From CAYSZB01 sp964435475 (GTDB taxonomy: Bacteria; Chloroflexota; Anaerolineae; Anaerolineales; Anaerolineaceae), in NCBI GenBank assembly GCA_964435475.1, contig CAYSZB010000007.1, positions 5,598 to 69,597 of the forward strand: DNA of 64,000 nt, in the 5' to 3' direction. A program made the position numbers and the translations under genes. Positions 49,156 to 58,293 of the stretch are shown here, in pieces. Within the stretch, counting starts at the first letter, position 1; every line of letters starts with the position of its first letter. The notes under the pieces are model-generated. The model searched no databases. It was not told where the DNA came from and worked only from the letters and a program-made list of their open reading frames with translations.

Positions 49156-49653
49156 TTGGAACCTATAAATAAGACCACTACAAATCCTCTGGACAATCCG
49201 GAGACAAAAGCCACAATAGATGAGATTCTTGAAGCAAATAAGCATCTACAGGGTGCTACAATGGTGATCCTCAATGAGATCCAGGACAAGATCGGTTTCA
49301 TTTCACAGCCAATTCAAAATTACATAGCTGAGCAATTGGGGATTCCGGTTAGTCGTGTTCATGGCGTGGTCTCTTTTTATTCCTTCTTTACTACAACACC
49401 GCGAGGCAAGCATACAGTCAAATTTTGCATGGGAACTGCTTGTTACGTGGGGGGTATTACCCAGATCATTGAAAAAGCGAAACAGATACTTGGCGTAGAA
49501 CCCGGTCAAACAACACCGGATGGTCTGATCACCCTTGAAAATTGTCGTTGCGTTGGTGCCTGCAGTCAGGCACCTGTTGTGGTGATTGACGAGATAGTTA
49601 ACGGACGGGTCCAGCCAAATAAGTTCCCCAGGTTATTACAGGGGTTGGATTAG
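49156..49653 (+). CDS. nuoE: NuoE-type [2Fe-2S] subunit 1
   Basis: This 165-residue thioredoxin-fold protein of the NuoE/HydC family has the [2Fe-2S] ligands C91, C96, C132 and C136 (FCMGTACYVGG and CRCVGACSQAP). The N-terminal helical part contains GFISQPIQNYIAEQLGIPVSRVHGVVSFYSFF. It passes electrons to the NuoF flavin subunit. The start is a TTG at 49156 with AGGAGAG eight bases upstream. It heads the catalytic part of the formate dehydrogenase locus and is the first of two NuoE copies. Confidence 0.9.
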   Translation: MEPINKTTTNPLDNPETKATIDEILEANKHLQGATMVILNEIQDKIGFISQPIQNYIAEQLGIPVSRVHGVVSFYSFFTTTPRGKHTVKFCMGTACYVGGITQIIEKAKQILGVEPGQTTPDGLITLENCRCVGACSQAPVVVIDEIVNGRVQPNKFPRLLQGLD

Positions 49654-49666
49654 TTAGGGGTAGCCT

Positions 49667-50215
49667 TTGAGAGAGATTTGCTTGCATATCCTCGATATTG
49701 CAGCAAACAGTGTTTCTGCTGGCGCAAAAAAGATCGTAATTACTATCGAGGAGAACCTTAATAACGACATCCTGAAAATAACCGTTATGGATAACGGTAA
49801 GGGAATGGATGCAGACATGGTAAAACGTGTTGCTGATCCATTTACAACCAGTCGCACAGAAAGAAGAGTTGGCTTAGGGATCCCTCTCTTTAAGTTCGCT
49901 GCCGAATCAAGCAATGGTTGGTTCAAAATTGATTCCGAGCTGGGTAAAGGGACCTCGGTTACAGCAGTGTTCCAATTAAGCCATATTGATAGAATGCCAC
50001 TGGGAAATGTCGCTGACACTTTATTGCTTCTTGAGATGGGCACTCCAGAGATCAACTGGGTATTTTCTGTAAGACGGGATGATCAAGAATTTTATCTGGA
50101 TGATACAGAGATAAAGAATGAGTTGGAAGGAATTTCGATCACTGAGCCTGATGTCATTCGGTTCATGCGGAATTTGTTTGAAGAAGGTATCAGTGCAGTT
50201 AATTTAATTAATTAG
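49667..50215 (+). CDS. ATP-binding protein with HATPase_c domain only
   Basis: This 182-residue protein starts at a TTG. REICLHILDIAANSVSAGAKKI corresponds to the N box, DNGKGMD to the G1 box, and TERRVGLGIPLFKFA plus GTSVTAVF to the G2 region. There is no dimerisation/phospho-acceptor domain, so it is not a self-sufficient kinase. The same type of gene sits between NuoE and a ferredoxin-like gene in hydrogenase clusters of Clostridia and Thermoanaerobacter. Function unknown; an anti-sigma-like or chaperone-like ATPase is possible. Confidence 0.85.
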   Translation: MREICLHILDIAANSVSAGAKKIVITIEENLNNDILKITVMDNGKGMDADMVKRVADPFTTSRTERRVGLGIPLFKFAAESSNGWFKIDSELGKGTSVTAVFQLSHIDRMPLGNVADTLLLLEMGTPEINWVFSVRRDDQEFYLDDTEIKNELEGISITEPDVIRFMRNLFEEGISAVNLIN

Positions 50216-50225
50216 GAGAAAAAGA

Positions 50226-50594
50226 ATGCCAACAATTAAATCATTAGACGATCTGAAAAGAATTCGCGAAGAAGCTTTGCGAAAGCAGGAGTTGAAAGCA
50301 ACTACTGGCAAGATTGAGGTTATTGTGGGAATGGGCACAGTCGGAATTGCAGCCGGTGCACGGGAAACGCTCAAATCCATCCTTGATTATGTGGATCATA
50401 AGCACCTGGAGAACATCATTATTCGCCAGACCGGTAATATTGGCTTGGACTCTTTCGAGCCGATCGTCCAGGTGGTTTTACCCGGAGCTGAGAAGGTTTC
50501 TTATGGAAGAGTAAACCCTGACATGGCTAAAGAGATCATGGAAAAACATGTTCAAAACGGCCAGGTTGTAACTGACTACAAAGTTGAAGGTTAA
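50226..50594 (+). CDS. thioredoxin-fold ferredoxin-like protein without any cysteine
   Basis: This 122-residue protein clearly belongs to the (2Fe-2S) ferredoxin family found between NuoE and NuoF in anaerobes, with GMGTVGIAAGARETL, QTGNIGLDSFEPIVQV and YGRVNPDMAKEIMEKHV. Family members normally read GTCGIAAGA and TGCIGLCE. Here the cluster positions are V39, N71 and D75, and the whole protein contains no Cys. It therefore cannot bind the cluster and is likely structural or assembly-related. It has a strong ribosome-binding site (TTAGGAGAAA). Confidence 0.88.
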   Translation: MPTIKSLDDLKRIREEALRKQELKATTGKIEVIVGMGTVGIAAGARETLKSILDYVDHKHLENIIIRQTGNIGLDSFEPIVQVVLPGAEKVSYGRVNPDMAKEIMEKHVQNGQVVTDYKVEG

Positions 50595-50637
50595 TATTTC
50601 ATAGAAGTTGCTTGATATCTAATTTGGAAGGATTATT

Positions 50638-52422
50638 ATGCCATTTTACAGATCAACTGTTCTTGTTTCCATTGACCCAATATGTATTGAAAAAGGCGCA
50701 TATGAGTTAATTGATTCTCTAAACGATGAATTGATCAAAAAAGGTCTCATTGATGAAGTTCAAATCTTGGAGACACCCCGCTTGGGGGACCCGGAGGTTT
50801 ACGGTCCTGATTTAACAATATATCCCGAAGGGACTCACTATGCAAATCTATCTTTTTTTGACATTCCTCGCCTAGTAGAAGAGCATTTCATAAAGGGCAG
50901 GATTCTCAATCAATATGCGGCCAAAATGGCAGACAATATTGACGAAGAATTAGGTGCACTCCGACCAAAAGAAAAACGGGTTGTCCTTCGAAATATTGGC
51001 GTCATTGATCCAAGAAATATTGAGGATTACTTTGCTTACGATGGATATATGGCACTTGGAAAAGTGCTAACTGAAATGACACCTGATCAAGTGATCCAGG
51101 TCATATTGGATTCAAAACTACGGGGTAGGGGTGGTGCAGGATTTCCAACTGGCATGAAATGGCGTTTTGCGCGCCAGGCAGAAGGTGATATCAAGTACCT
51201 GATCTGCAACGCTGATGAAGGTGATCCTGGTGCGTTTATGAATAGGCGCGTCCTTGAAGGCGACCCCCATTCTGTAATCGAAGGTATGATCATTGCTGCT
51301 TATGCGATTGGCGCCAAACAGGGTTACGTTTACTGCCGTGCTGAGTATCCGATTGCAGTTAGCACCTTGAACCTTGCCATCAAACAAGCCAGGTCCATGG
51401 GATTGCTTGGCAAGAATATCTTGGGAACTGATTTCTCCTATGACATGGAAGTACGTATGGGTGCGGGTGCGTTTGTTTGTGGCGAGGAAACTGCCTTAAT
51501 GGCATCCATCGAGGGTGGCAGGGGCGAACCCAAAGCTCGTCCTCCCTTCCCTGCCAATAAGGGCTTGTGGGGAAAACCAACCAATATCAATAATGTAGAA
51601 ACCTATGCAAATGTTCCTCAGATTATTCTCAAGGGTGCTGAATGGTACTCAGGAATGGGAACGGAGAAAAGCAAAGGCACAAAAACATTTGCTTTGGCAG
51701 GTGATGTCAAGAACACAGGATTAATTGAGGTTCCTTTTGGCATAAGCCTTAGGGAGATCATTTATGATGTCGGTGGAGGCATCAAGGGCGATAAAAGGTT
51801 CAAAGCGGTGCAAACAGGTGGACCCATGGGCGGTTGTATTCCAGAGCACATGCTGGATATTCCTGTCGATTATGAGACGTTGGGCCAGGCTGGCTCAATT
51901 ATGGGTTCTGGTGGCATGATTGTTATGGACGAAGACACTTGCATGGTAGATATTGCACGGTTCTTCATGGAATTTACCCAGGACGAATCATGCGGTAAAT
52001 GTGTCCCCTGCCGTGTAGGAACCCATCGCTTGCTTGAGATTCTGGAAGGGATCTGCGATGGACGGGGTACTGAACAAGACCTGCTTGAGTTACAGGAACT
52101 GAGCGATCAAATTAGAAAGAACAGCTTGTGCGGACTCGGTCAAGGAGCACCCAACCCGGTCGTCTCAACCCTTAAGCACTTTATGGATGAATATGAAGCA
52201 CATGTTTATGAGAAACGGTGTCCGGCAAAAGTCTGTCGTTCATTGATCAAGTTTGAGATTATGGACGGACCTTGTACTGGGTGTACTGTTTGCGCCAGGA
52301 ACTGCCCGGTTCAGGCAATCTCAGGAGAGCGGAAACAAACCCACATAATTGATCAAGATATTTGCATTAAGTGTGGAATTTGCCACCAGGTTTGCCAATT
52401 TGATGCTATAAGCATCAGTTAA
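50638..52422 (+). CDS. nuoF: NuoF/HydB-type NADH-binding subunit with C-terminal ferredoxin domain
   Basis: This 594-residue protein has an FMN/NADH domain (GRGGAGFPTGMKW, NADEGDPGAFMNR, GAGAFVCGEETALMASIEG), and a [4Fe-4S] site ESCGKCVPCRVGT with a later Cys. It ends in a 2[4Fe-4S] domain (CTGCTVCARNCP, CIKCGICHQVCQ). The N-terminal ~85 residues keep a thioredoxin-like shape but not the CxxxxC/CxxxC ligands of HydB (SIDPICIEKGAYE, then no Cys). It should oxidise or reduce NAD(H) and hand electrons to ferredoxin-type clusters. NuoF1 differs from NuoF2 by its extra C-terminal clusters. Confidence 0.93.
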   Translation: MPFYRSTVLVSIDPICIEKGAYELIDSLNDELIKKGLIDEVQILETPRLGDPEVYGPDLTIYPEGTHYANLSFFDIPRLVEEHFIKGRILNQYAAKMADNIDEELGALRPKEKRVVLRNIGVIDPRNIEDYFAYDGYMALGKVLTEMTPDQVIQVILDSKLRGRGGAGFPTGMKWRFARQAEGDIKYLICNADEGDPGAFMNRRVLEGDPHSVIEGMIIAAYAIGAKQGYVYCRAEYPIAVSTLNLAIKQARSMGLLGKNILGTDFSYDMEVRMGAGAFVCGEETALMASIEGGRGEPKARPPFPANKGLWGKPTNINNVETYANVPQIILKGAEWYSGMGTEKSKGTKTFALAGDVKNTGLIEVPFGISLREIIYDVGGGIKGDKRFKAVQTGGPMGGCIPEHMLDIPVDYETLGQAGSIMGSGGMIVMDEDTCMVDIARFFMEFTQDESCGKCVPCRVGTHRLLEILEGICDGRGTEQDLLELQELSDQIRKNSLCGLGQGAPNPVVSTLKHFMDEYEAHVYEKRCPAKVCRSLIKFEIMDGPCTGCTVCARNCPVQAISGERKQTHIIDQDICIKCGICHQVCQFDAISIS

Positions 52423-52442
52423 TTTGTAAAGGAGAATTTTTT

Positions 52443-52922
52443 ATGACATCTGACACTAAGAACGACTTGGAAATGCTGGAAGGTGTAAGAAAAATTGTTC
52501 ATAGAATTGGCAATACGCGGGCAGAGCTGATTGCAATTTTGCAAGCAATAACGAATCAATTCGGTTACATCTCACCGGAAGCTATCAAGGAACTATCATT
52601 CTTATTGAAAATTCCCACAAAAGAGATTCAATCAGTCGCTACCTTTTATCGAATGTTATCAACCCAGCCCAGGGGAAAACACGTGATCCAGTTTTGCGAA
52701 AGTGCCCCATGCCATGTGGTCGGTGGTAAAGAAGTTTGGGTAGCTTTGAAGGAAGCATTAAAAATAGAATCAGGTCAAACAACCCCAGACAATAAATGGA
52801 CACTGTTAACCACCAGTTGCCTCGGTGCTTGCGGTATTGGACCGGTTATCCTTATTGATACTGACATGTACGGCAACGTGACACCTGAACAGGTCAGAAA
52901 CATTCTTAGCCGATACGAATAG
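52443..52922 (+). CDS. nuoE: NuoE-type [2Fe-2S] subunit 2
   Basis: This 159-residue second NuoE has all four ligands: C85 and C90 (FCESAPCHVVGG), C126 and C130 (SCLGACGIGP). The N-terminal region (LIAILQAITNQFGYISPEAIKELSFLLKIP) is typical. It is clearly diverged from NuoE1, so the duplication is old or the two pairs were acquired separately. It is 20 bp after nuoF1, with AAAGGAGA upstream, and 9 bp before nuoF2. Confidence 0.9.
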   Translation: MTSDTKNDLEMLEGVRKIVHRIGNTRAELIAILQAITNQFGYISPEAIKELSFLLKIPTKEIQSVATFYRMLSTQPRGKHVIQFCESAPCHVVGGKEVWVALKEALKIESGQTTPDNKWTLLTTSCLGACGIGPVILIDTDMYGNVTPEQVRNILSRYE

Positions 52923-52931
52923 GAGAAACAT

Positions 52932-54554
52932 ATGAAAGCTGTACGATCGATGGTTCTGATATCTAACGATACAGAGAGTATTGTACGAGGTTCAGAGACA
53001 ATATTCAGTGAATTTCAAACACAACTACAGCACTTTGGCCTTACGGATGAAGTCTCACTTTCTTTGGTAACCGATCTTGGTCATAGCTATGCTTCACCAA
53101 TTGTTGTCATTTATCCAGAGACTGTAATTTACGGACCAGTAAAACTCACAGATGTCCCGCATATTGTTGAAGAACATCTTTACAAGGGACGAATTGTTGA
53201 GGAAAAGCGTGCACCTCTGCATGAACTTTCAGGACGTGTTGCATGGTTATCAGCCAGGAAAGGCACATTACCAGCCGAAAACCGTGTTGTGTTAAAAAAT
53301 GTCGGCTTAATTGATCCCGATAGCATCGAGGATTATATTGCCCATGATGGATATCAGGCACTGGGATTAGCTCTCGAGAAAACACCTGAAGAGGTGATAG
53401 CAATCATCAAAGAATCAGGCCTTCAAGGTCGTGGCGGTGCAGGCTTTCCTACAGGTATCAAGTGGGGGTATGTTAGCAAGACTTATGGTAGTAAAAAGTA
53501 TGTCATTTGCAACGCAGATGAGAGTGAACCAGGTACATTTAAGGATCGGGTTGTACTAGAGGGAGATCCCCATGCCATCATTGAAGCAATGCTAATCGCC
53601 GCCTATTCAGTTGGTGCTGATGAAGGGTTTATTTACATCCGTGGGGAATACCAATTGGCGATTGAACGGGTTGAAACTGCGATCAAACAGGCTGAAGGTA
53701 ATGGTTTGCTGGGTAGCAATATTTTTGGATCCAGCTTGAATTTTAAGCTTCATGTCCATGCTGGTGCAGGTGCATATATATGTGGTGAAGAGACCGCATT
53801 AATTGAATCGATCGAAGGCAAAAGGGGTGAACCCCGCTCAAGACCACCTTACCCGACTACTGATGGTCTCTGGGGGAAGCCAACTCTCATCAACAATGTT
53901 GAAACCTTTGCGAATATTCCTGCCATTATTAGAAATGGTGCACCATGGTATCGCAGTTTGGGTACCCCCTCAAGCCCGGGTACCAAAGTATACACGATCC
54001 TTGGCAATGTCAATGTAACAGGTCTGATCGAAGTACCGATGGGCATCACCTTGCGTGAGGTAATTTCAATTTACGCCAAAGGTATGAAAAATGGCAGCTT
54101 TAAGATGGCTCAAACAGGCGGATCAAGCGGTTCAATTATCCCTTCCAGTTTACAGGATACACCAATGGATTTTGACTCCTACAAAAGAGCTGGTGTCTCC
54201 TTAGGCTCAGGTGCTTTGTTGATTTGCAGTGACGATGTTTGTATAGTTGACCTGACCAGGGTCTTGATCAACTTCTTCAAGGTTGAGTCCTGTGGCAAAT
54301 GTACACCTTGCCGAATTGGCACCAAACACGCTTATGATATCCTCGAAAACATTTCCAAAGGCAAAGGAACTCTTGAAAACCTGGACGATTTGCTTAGATT
54401 AAGCAAAGAAATGCTTGATCTATCAAACTGTGGTCTGGGCCAGACAGCTGGAACACCGATCAGGGATATGCTGAATTACTTCCGGGCAGAAGTTGAAGCA
54501 CACATTCGTTTAGGGGTGTGCCCGACAGGTGTATGTTCAATGCATGATAAATAG
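52932..54554 (+). CDS. nuoF: NuoF-type NADH-binding subunit without C-terminal ferredoxin domain
   Basis: This 540-residue NuoF paralogue has GRGGAGFPTGIKWG, NADESEPGTFKDR, GAGAYICGEETALIESIEG and the cluster motif ESCGKCTPCRIGT. It ends at the SLBB/Fe-S core with GVCPTGVCSMHDK, so the 2[4Fe-4S] tail of NuoF1 is absent. Its N-terminal thioredoxin-like region (VLISNDTESIVRGSE to VVIYPETVIYGPV) contains no cysteine. Paired with NuoE2 it may form a second NAD(H)-reactive arm of the formate dehydrogenase complex or supply another partner. Confidence 0.92.
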   Translation: MKAVRSMVLISNDTESIVRGSETIFSEFQTQLQHFGLTDEVSLSLVTDLGHSYASPIVVIYPETVIYGPVKLTDVPHIVEEHLYKGRIVEEKRAPLHELSGRVAWLSARKGTLPAENRVVLKNVGLIDPDSIEDYIAHDGYQALGLALEKTPEEVIAIIKESGLQGRGGAGFPTGIKWGYVSKTYGSKKYVICNADESEPGTFKDRVVLEGDPHAIIEAMLIAAYSVGADEGFIYIRGEYQLAIERVETAIKQAEGNGLLGSNIFGSSLNFKLHVHAGAGAYICGEETALIESIEGKRGEPRSRPPYPTTDGLWGKPTLINNVETFANIPAIIRNGAPWYRSLGTPSSPGTKVYTILGNVNVTGLIEVPMGITLREVISIYAKGMKNGSFKMAQTGGSSGSIIPSSLQDTPMDFDSYKRAGVSLGSGALLICSDDVCIVDLTRVLINFFKVESCGKCTPCRIGTKHAYDILENISKGKGTLENLDDLLRLSKEMLDLSNCGLGQTAGTPIRDMLNYFRAEVEAHIRLGVCPTGVCSMHDK

Positions 54555-54604
54555 ATGATCATGTTTAGAAAAAATAAAATTTATCAATAAAAGAGGAAAA
54601 TAAA

Positions 54605-55444
54605 ATGACAGAACCCAATACTACAATCGATGATCTTACCCCACCAGAAGTTGCCAATAAAGCTATTGCAGTTGGCATTAAAAAAGCTGGCCTTGATTTT
54701 TGGACCATGTTTGTCCTGGCATTATTTGGTGGAGCATTTATCGCTTTTGGAGCAATCCTGGCTACTGTTGTTGGCACGAATGGCGCGGAATTTCCATACG
54801 GCGTCAACGCACTGTTGAAAGGTTTGATTTTTACTGTGGGGCTAGTGTTGGTGATTGTTGCTGGTGCAGAATTATTCACAGGCAACAATTTGATGTTAAT
54901 GGCAGTTCTCAGTAAAAAGATCACTACAGGTAAAATGCTTAGAAACTGGGGAGTTGTTTACCTCGGTAACCTTGTCGGTGCACTCATTATTGCTGGAATT
55001 ATGCTCTTGGCAAAAGAATACACCTTTGCTTCAGGAGCTTTAGGCAAGACTGCCCTGAGCATTGCCAATGCAAAATCAGGCTTAGGCTTTGGATCCGCAA
55101 TTGGTCTTGGCATCCTGTGCAATATGCTGGTTTGCCTTGCAGTATGGATGACCTTCTCCGCCAGGACTACAGCTGGAAAGATTGCAGCCATCATTCTACC
55201 AATTGCCTCTTTTGTTACTGCAGGTTTTGAACACAGTGTAGCCAATATGTACTTCATCCCTATGGGATTATTTATCAAGTGGTTTGATCCGGAATTCTTT
55301 AGTGCAGCTGGAGAATTTGGGAATTTAACTCTGGGTAACTTCCTTTTGAAAAACCTTCTTCCAGTTACCATTGGCAATATTATCGGCGGTGCGTTGTTCA
55401 TTGGTGGAGTTTATTGGTTTACCTACTTAAGAAAAAGTAAGTAA
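54605..55444 (+). CDS. focA: formate/nitrite transporter family channel
   Basis: This 279-residue FNT channel has six transmembrane helices. ALFGGAFIAFGAILATVV and GLVLVIVAGAELFTGNNLM form the first half, with the family AELFTGN motif. The second half has GLGILCNMLVCLAVWM and AGFEHSVANMYFIPMG, the GFEHSVANMYF filter motif containing the central His. Located between nuoF2 and fdhA, it should move formate for the enzyme next door. AAAGAGGAA precedes the ATG. Confidence 0.93.
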   Translation: MTEPNTTIDDLTPPEVANKAIAVGIKKAGLDFWTMFVLALFGGAFIAFGAILATVVGTNGAEFPYGVNALLKGLIFTVGLVLVIVAGAELFTGNNLMLMAVLSKKITTGKMLRNWGVVYLGNLVGALIIAGIMLLAKEYTFASGALGKTALSIANAKSGLGFGSAIGLGILCNMLVCLAVWMTFSARTTAGKIAAIILPIASFVTAGFEHSVANMYFIPMGLFIKWFDPEFFSAAGEFGNLTLGNFLLKNLLPVTIGNIIGGALFIGGVYWFTYLRKSK

Positions 55445-55515
55445 AATTCTTTTCTACAATTAACTGCTCATCAACAGGATTTGTGCCAGGTTTTCAGGCA
55501 CTTATAAGGATAATT

Positions 55516-58278
55516 ATGACAAAATTAAAGATAAATGGCATTGAAATCGAAGCTGATAGTAAGTGGACGATATTAAAAGCTGCCGAACACGCTAACATTA
55601 CCATCCCTACCTTGTGCTATCATAAGGACCTCTCCCCTACAGGTGCTTGTCGGATGTGCCTGGTTCAGGTGAAAGGCGCCCGTGGCTTGATTACTGCCTG
55701 CACTACGCCGATCTCAGAAGGAATGGAAGTTGAGACAGAGAATGATACTTTAGCCTCCTCACGTCGGTCGGTATTAAAGCTTTTACTGAGCGTCTACCAT
55801 GATAGCGGGTACAAACCAGACCAGACGGACAACGAGTTATATAAATGGGCAAGGTTTTATGGACTCACTCCTGAAGATCATATGTCAAAGAAGACTCGCT
55901 ATGAAATTGACACAGATCCCAATCCATTCATCTGGATAGATCTCAACAAATGCATCCTTTGCACGAGATGTATCCGAGCTTGCTCCGAGGTCCAGGGTCG
56001 CTTTGTTTGGGGCATATCTGAAAGAGGTTTTGAAGCCCACATCACTGCCGGCGTTGATGAGGACATGATCGATGCAAGGTGTGAATCTTGTGGTGCATGT
56101 GTTGCTTATTGCCCGACCGGTGCACTTTCACTGAAACCAACTGTTAGAGTTCAACCTGCAGAGAAAAAAGTGACCACAACTTGTAATTATTGTGGCGTTG
56201 GCTGTCAATTTGATTTTAATGTAATAGATGACCAAATAGTAAAAGTTACCTCCAATCCGCTTGCTCCAGCCAATGGATTGCATCTTTGTGTAAAGGGTCG
56301 CTTTGGTTTCTCTTTTATTCATCACCCAGATCGGCTGACAAAACCATTGGTACGCAATTACCTGCTAAATGGGACAGAAAGGCCCTCCAAAAAAGAGCGT
56401 GGTAAGTGGGTTGAGACGGATTGGGACACAGCGCTAAATATCGTTGCCCGACGTTTAAACTCAACCCGCGAAAAGTTCGGTCCGGATAGTATTGGTGTTC
56501 TATCATCAGCCAAGTGCACCAACGAAGAAAACTATTTGATGAATAAATTTGCCCGGCAGGTCATTGGCACCAATAATGTCGATCACTGTGCCAGGCTATG
56601 CCATGCCAGCACTGTTGCTGGTCTGGCAACTGCCCTGGGTTCAGGTGCTATGACAAACTCCATGAACGACATTGCTGAAAACGCCAATTCGATGTTTGTC
56701 ATTGGGTCAAACACTACAGAACAGCATCCTGTTTTTGGTGCGAAAATTCGTCAAGCAGTCTTAAGAAGAAATGTCAAACTCATCGTTGCCGATCCACGCA
56801 AAATTGAATTATGTGAGTTTGCAGTCATGCATATTCAACAAAAACCTGGTACAGATATTGCTTTGATTAATGGGTTGATGCATATCATCCTTGAAAAAGG
56901 TTTGGAAAATAGGCAATTTATTGAAGAAAGAACCGAGGATTTCGAAGCTTTCGCTGAAAATCTAAAGATTTATACTCCAGAAAAGGTATCACAGATTACT
57001 GGCGTACCGGTAGAAAAACTGTACAAAGCTGTTGACATCATCGTGGAAAATGCTCCGATGGCAGTATTTTGGGCAATGGGCATAACCCAGCATACTGTCG
57101 GTGTTCACAATGTATTTGCCCTTGCTGATCTGCAGATGTTGCTGGGTAACTTTGGTATCCCCGGTGGTGGCGTTAATCCACTGCGTGGTCAGAACAATGT
57201 TCAAGGAGCCTGCGACATGGGTTGTCTGGTTAATGTTTATCCAGGCTACCAGGCAGTGGTTGCAGAAGCTTCTCAACAAAAATTCGAAGCTGCCTGGGGG
57301 ACTTCTCTTTCCAATAAGGTCGGCAAGACTGTAACTGAGATCATTCCTGGTGTTCTGGAGGGATCAACAAAAGCCCTTTACATATTGGGTGAAAACCCCG
57401 CAATGACTGATCCGGATACCAATCACATTCGCCATTGTCTTGAGGAATTGGACTTCCTTGCTTTACAGGAGATATTTCCTACCGAAACATCAGCTTATGC
57501 CGATGTGCTCCTCCCTGGGGTTACTTTTGCAGAAAAGACAGGCACATTCACTAGTACAGAACGTCGTGTCCAAATGGTCAGACAAGCCATTTCACCGCGT
57601 GGCGAATCCAGGTCAGATTGGGAGGTAATCTCTGATCTGGCCAGGCGTGTTATCGCTCTTGGAGGAAAAGTCATCAACGAAGCCCCTCACTCTTCATGGG
57701 ATTACTCGGATTCATCAGCCATCATGAAGGAAATTTCGGCTGTGACACCGAGCTATGGAGGAATTTCGCACGATCGCTTGAATGAAGGCGAAACGCTTTG
57801 TTGGCCATGCCCCTCACCCGAACACCCGGGTACTCCCATCCTGCACATAGGCAAGTTCACTCGCGGTAAAGGCAAATTCATCCCGGCAATCCATCTTGAT
57901 CCTTCAGAGCTGCCTGATGAGAAATATCCCATGATGCTAACAACTGGTCGGGTTCTATACCATTGGCATAGTGGTGAGCAGACGCGTCGGGTCAAAGAAA
58001 TTCTTGAGATCTATGGCGAAGCTTTGATTGAAGTTTCTCCAGAGGATGCGCAACGCTTAGGCATTAACGATGAGTCCACTCAAGTCAGGGTTACCTCTCG
58101 CCGCGGTTCAATTGTTGCCAAGGCTTGGGTGGTAGATCGAGTTCCTGAAGGCTTGATCTATGGAAATTTCCATTTTCCTGAGAACAATATTAATTACCTG
58201 ACCAAGGCAGCGCTTGATCCGATCGCCAAGATTCCCGAATACAAGGTATCTGCGGTAAAAATTGAAGTCGTACGCTAA
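55516..58278 (+). CDS. fdhA: formate dehydrogenase catalytic subunit (Cys type) with NuoG-like N-terminus
   Basis: This 920-residue W/Mo-bis-MGD enzyme oxidises formate or reduces CO2. The N-terminal NuoG-like part has a [2Fe-2S] domain (CYHKDLSPTGACRMC), a His/Cys cluster region and two [4Fe-4S] clusters (CILCTRCIRAC, CESCGACVAYCP). The catalytic part has its own cluster CNYCGVGCQFDF. The metal ligand is Cys362 in CARLCHAST, where Sec enzymes have U, followed by the active-site His. The C-terminal MGD-binding domain has LTTGRVLYHWHSGEQT. ATG 55516 with AAGGA upstream fits the family start. With the NuoE/F pairs it should form an NAD-linked, possibly bifurcating, formate dehydrogenase. Confidence 0.95.
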   Translation: MTKLKINGIEIEADSKWTILKAAEHANITIPTLCYHKDLSPTGACRMCLVQVKGARGLITACTTPISEGMEVETENDTLASSRRSVLKLLLSVYHDSGYKPDQTDNELYKWARFYGLTPEDHMSKKTRYEIDTDPNPFIWIDLNKCILCTRCIRACSEVQGRFVWGISERGFEAHITAGVDEDMIDARCESCGACVAYCPTGALSLKPTVRVQPAEKKVTTTCNYCGVGCQFDFNVIDDQIVKVTSNPLAPANGLHLCVKGRFGFSFIHHPDRLTKPLVRNYLLNGTERPSKKERGKWVETDWDTALNIVARRLNSTREKFGPDSIGVLSSAKCTNEENYLMNKFARQVIGTNNVDHCARLCHASTVAGLATALGSGAMTNSMNDIAENANSMFVIGSNTTEQHPVFGAKIRQAVLRRNVKLIVADPRKIELCEFAVMHIQQKPGTDIALINGLMHIILEKGLENRQFIEERTEDFEAFAENLKIYTPEKVSQITGVPVEKLYKAVDIIVENAPMAVFWAMGITQHTVGVHNVFALADLQMLLGNFGIPGGGVNPLRGQNNVQGACDMGCLVNVYPGYQAVVAEASQQKFEAAWGTSLSNKVGKTVTEIIPGVLEGSTKALYILGENPAMTDPDTNHIRHCLEELDFLALQEIFPTETSAYADVLLPGVTFAEKTGTFTSTERRVQMVRQAISPRGESRSDWEVISDLARRVIALGGKVINEAPHSSWDYSDSSAIMKEISAVTPSYGGISHDRLNEGETLCWPCPSPEHPGTPILHIGKFTRGKGKFIPAIHLDPSELPDEKYPMMLTTGRVLYHWHSGEQTRRVKEILEIYGEALIEVSPEDAQRLGINDESTQVRVTSRRGSIVAKAWVVDRVPEGLIYGNFHFPENNINYLTKAALDPIAKIPEYKVSAVKIEVVR

Positions 58279-58293
58279 CTTTTCTTGAAGGAC

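Noticed and set aside
55483..55515. Earlier start for fdhA
   Set aside because: The ATG at 55516 has a good ribosome-binding site and gives the family's standard NuoG-like N-terminus.
55516..58278. Selenocysteine in FdhA
   Set aside because: The active-site codon (56599-56601) is TGC and no in-frame TGA is present.
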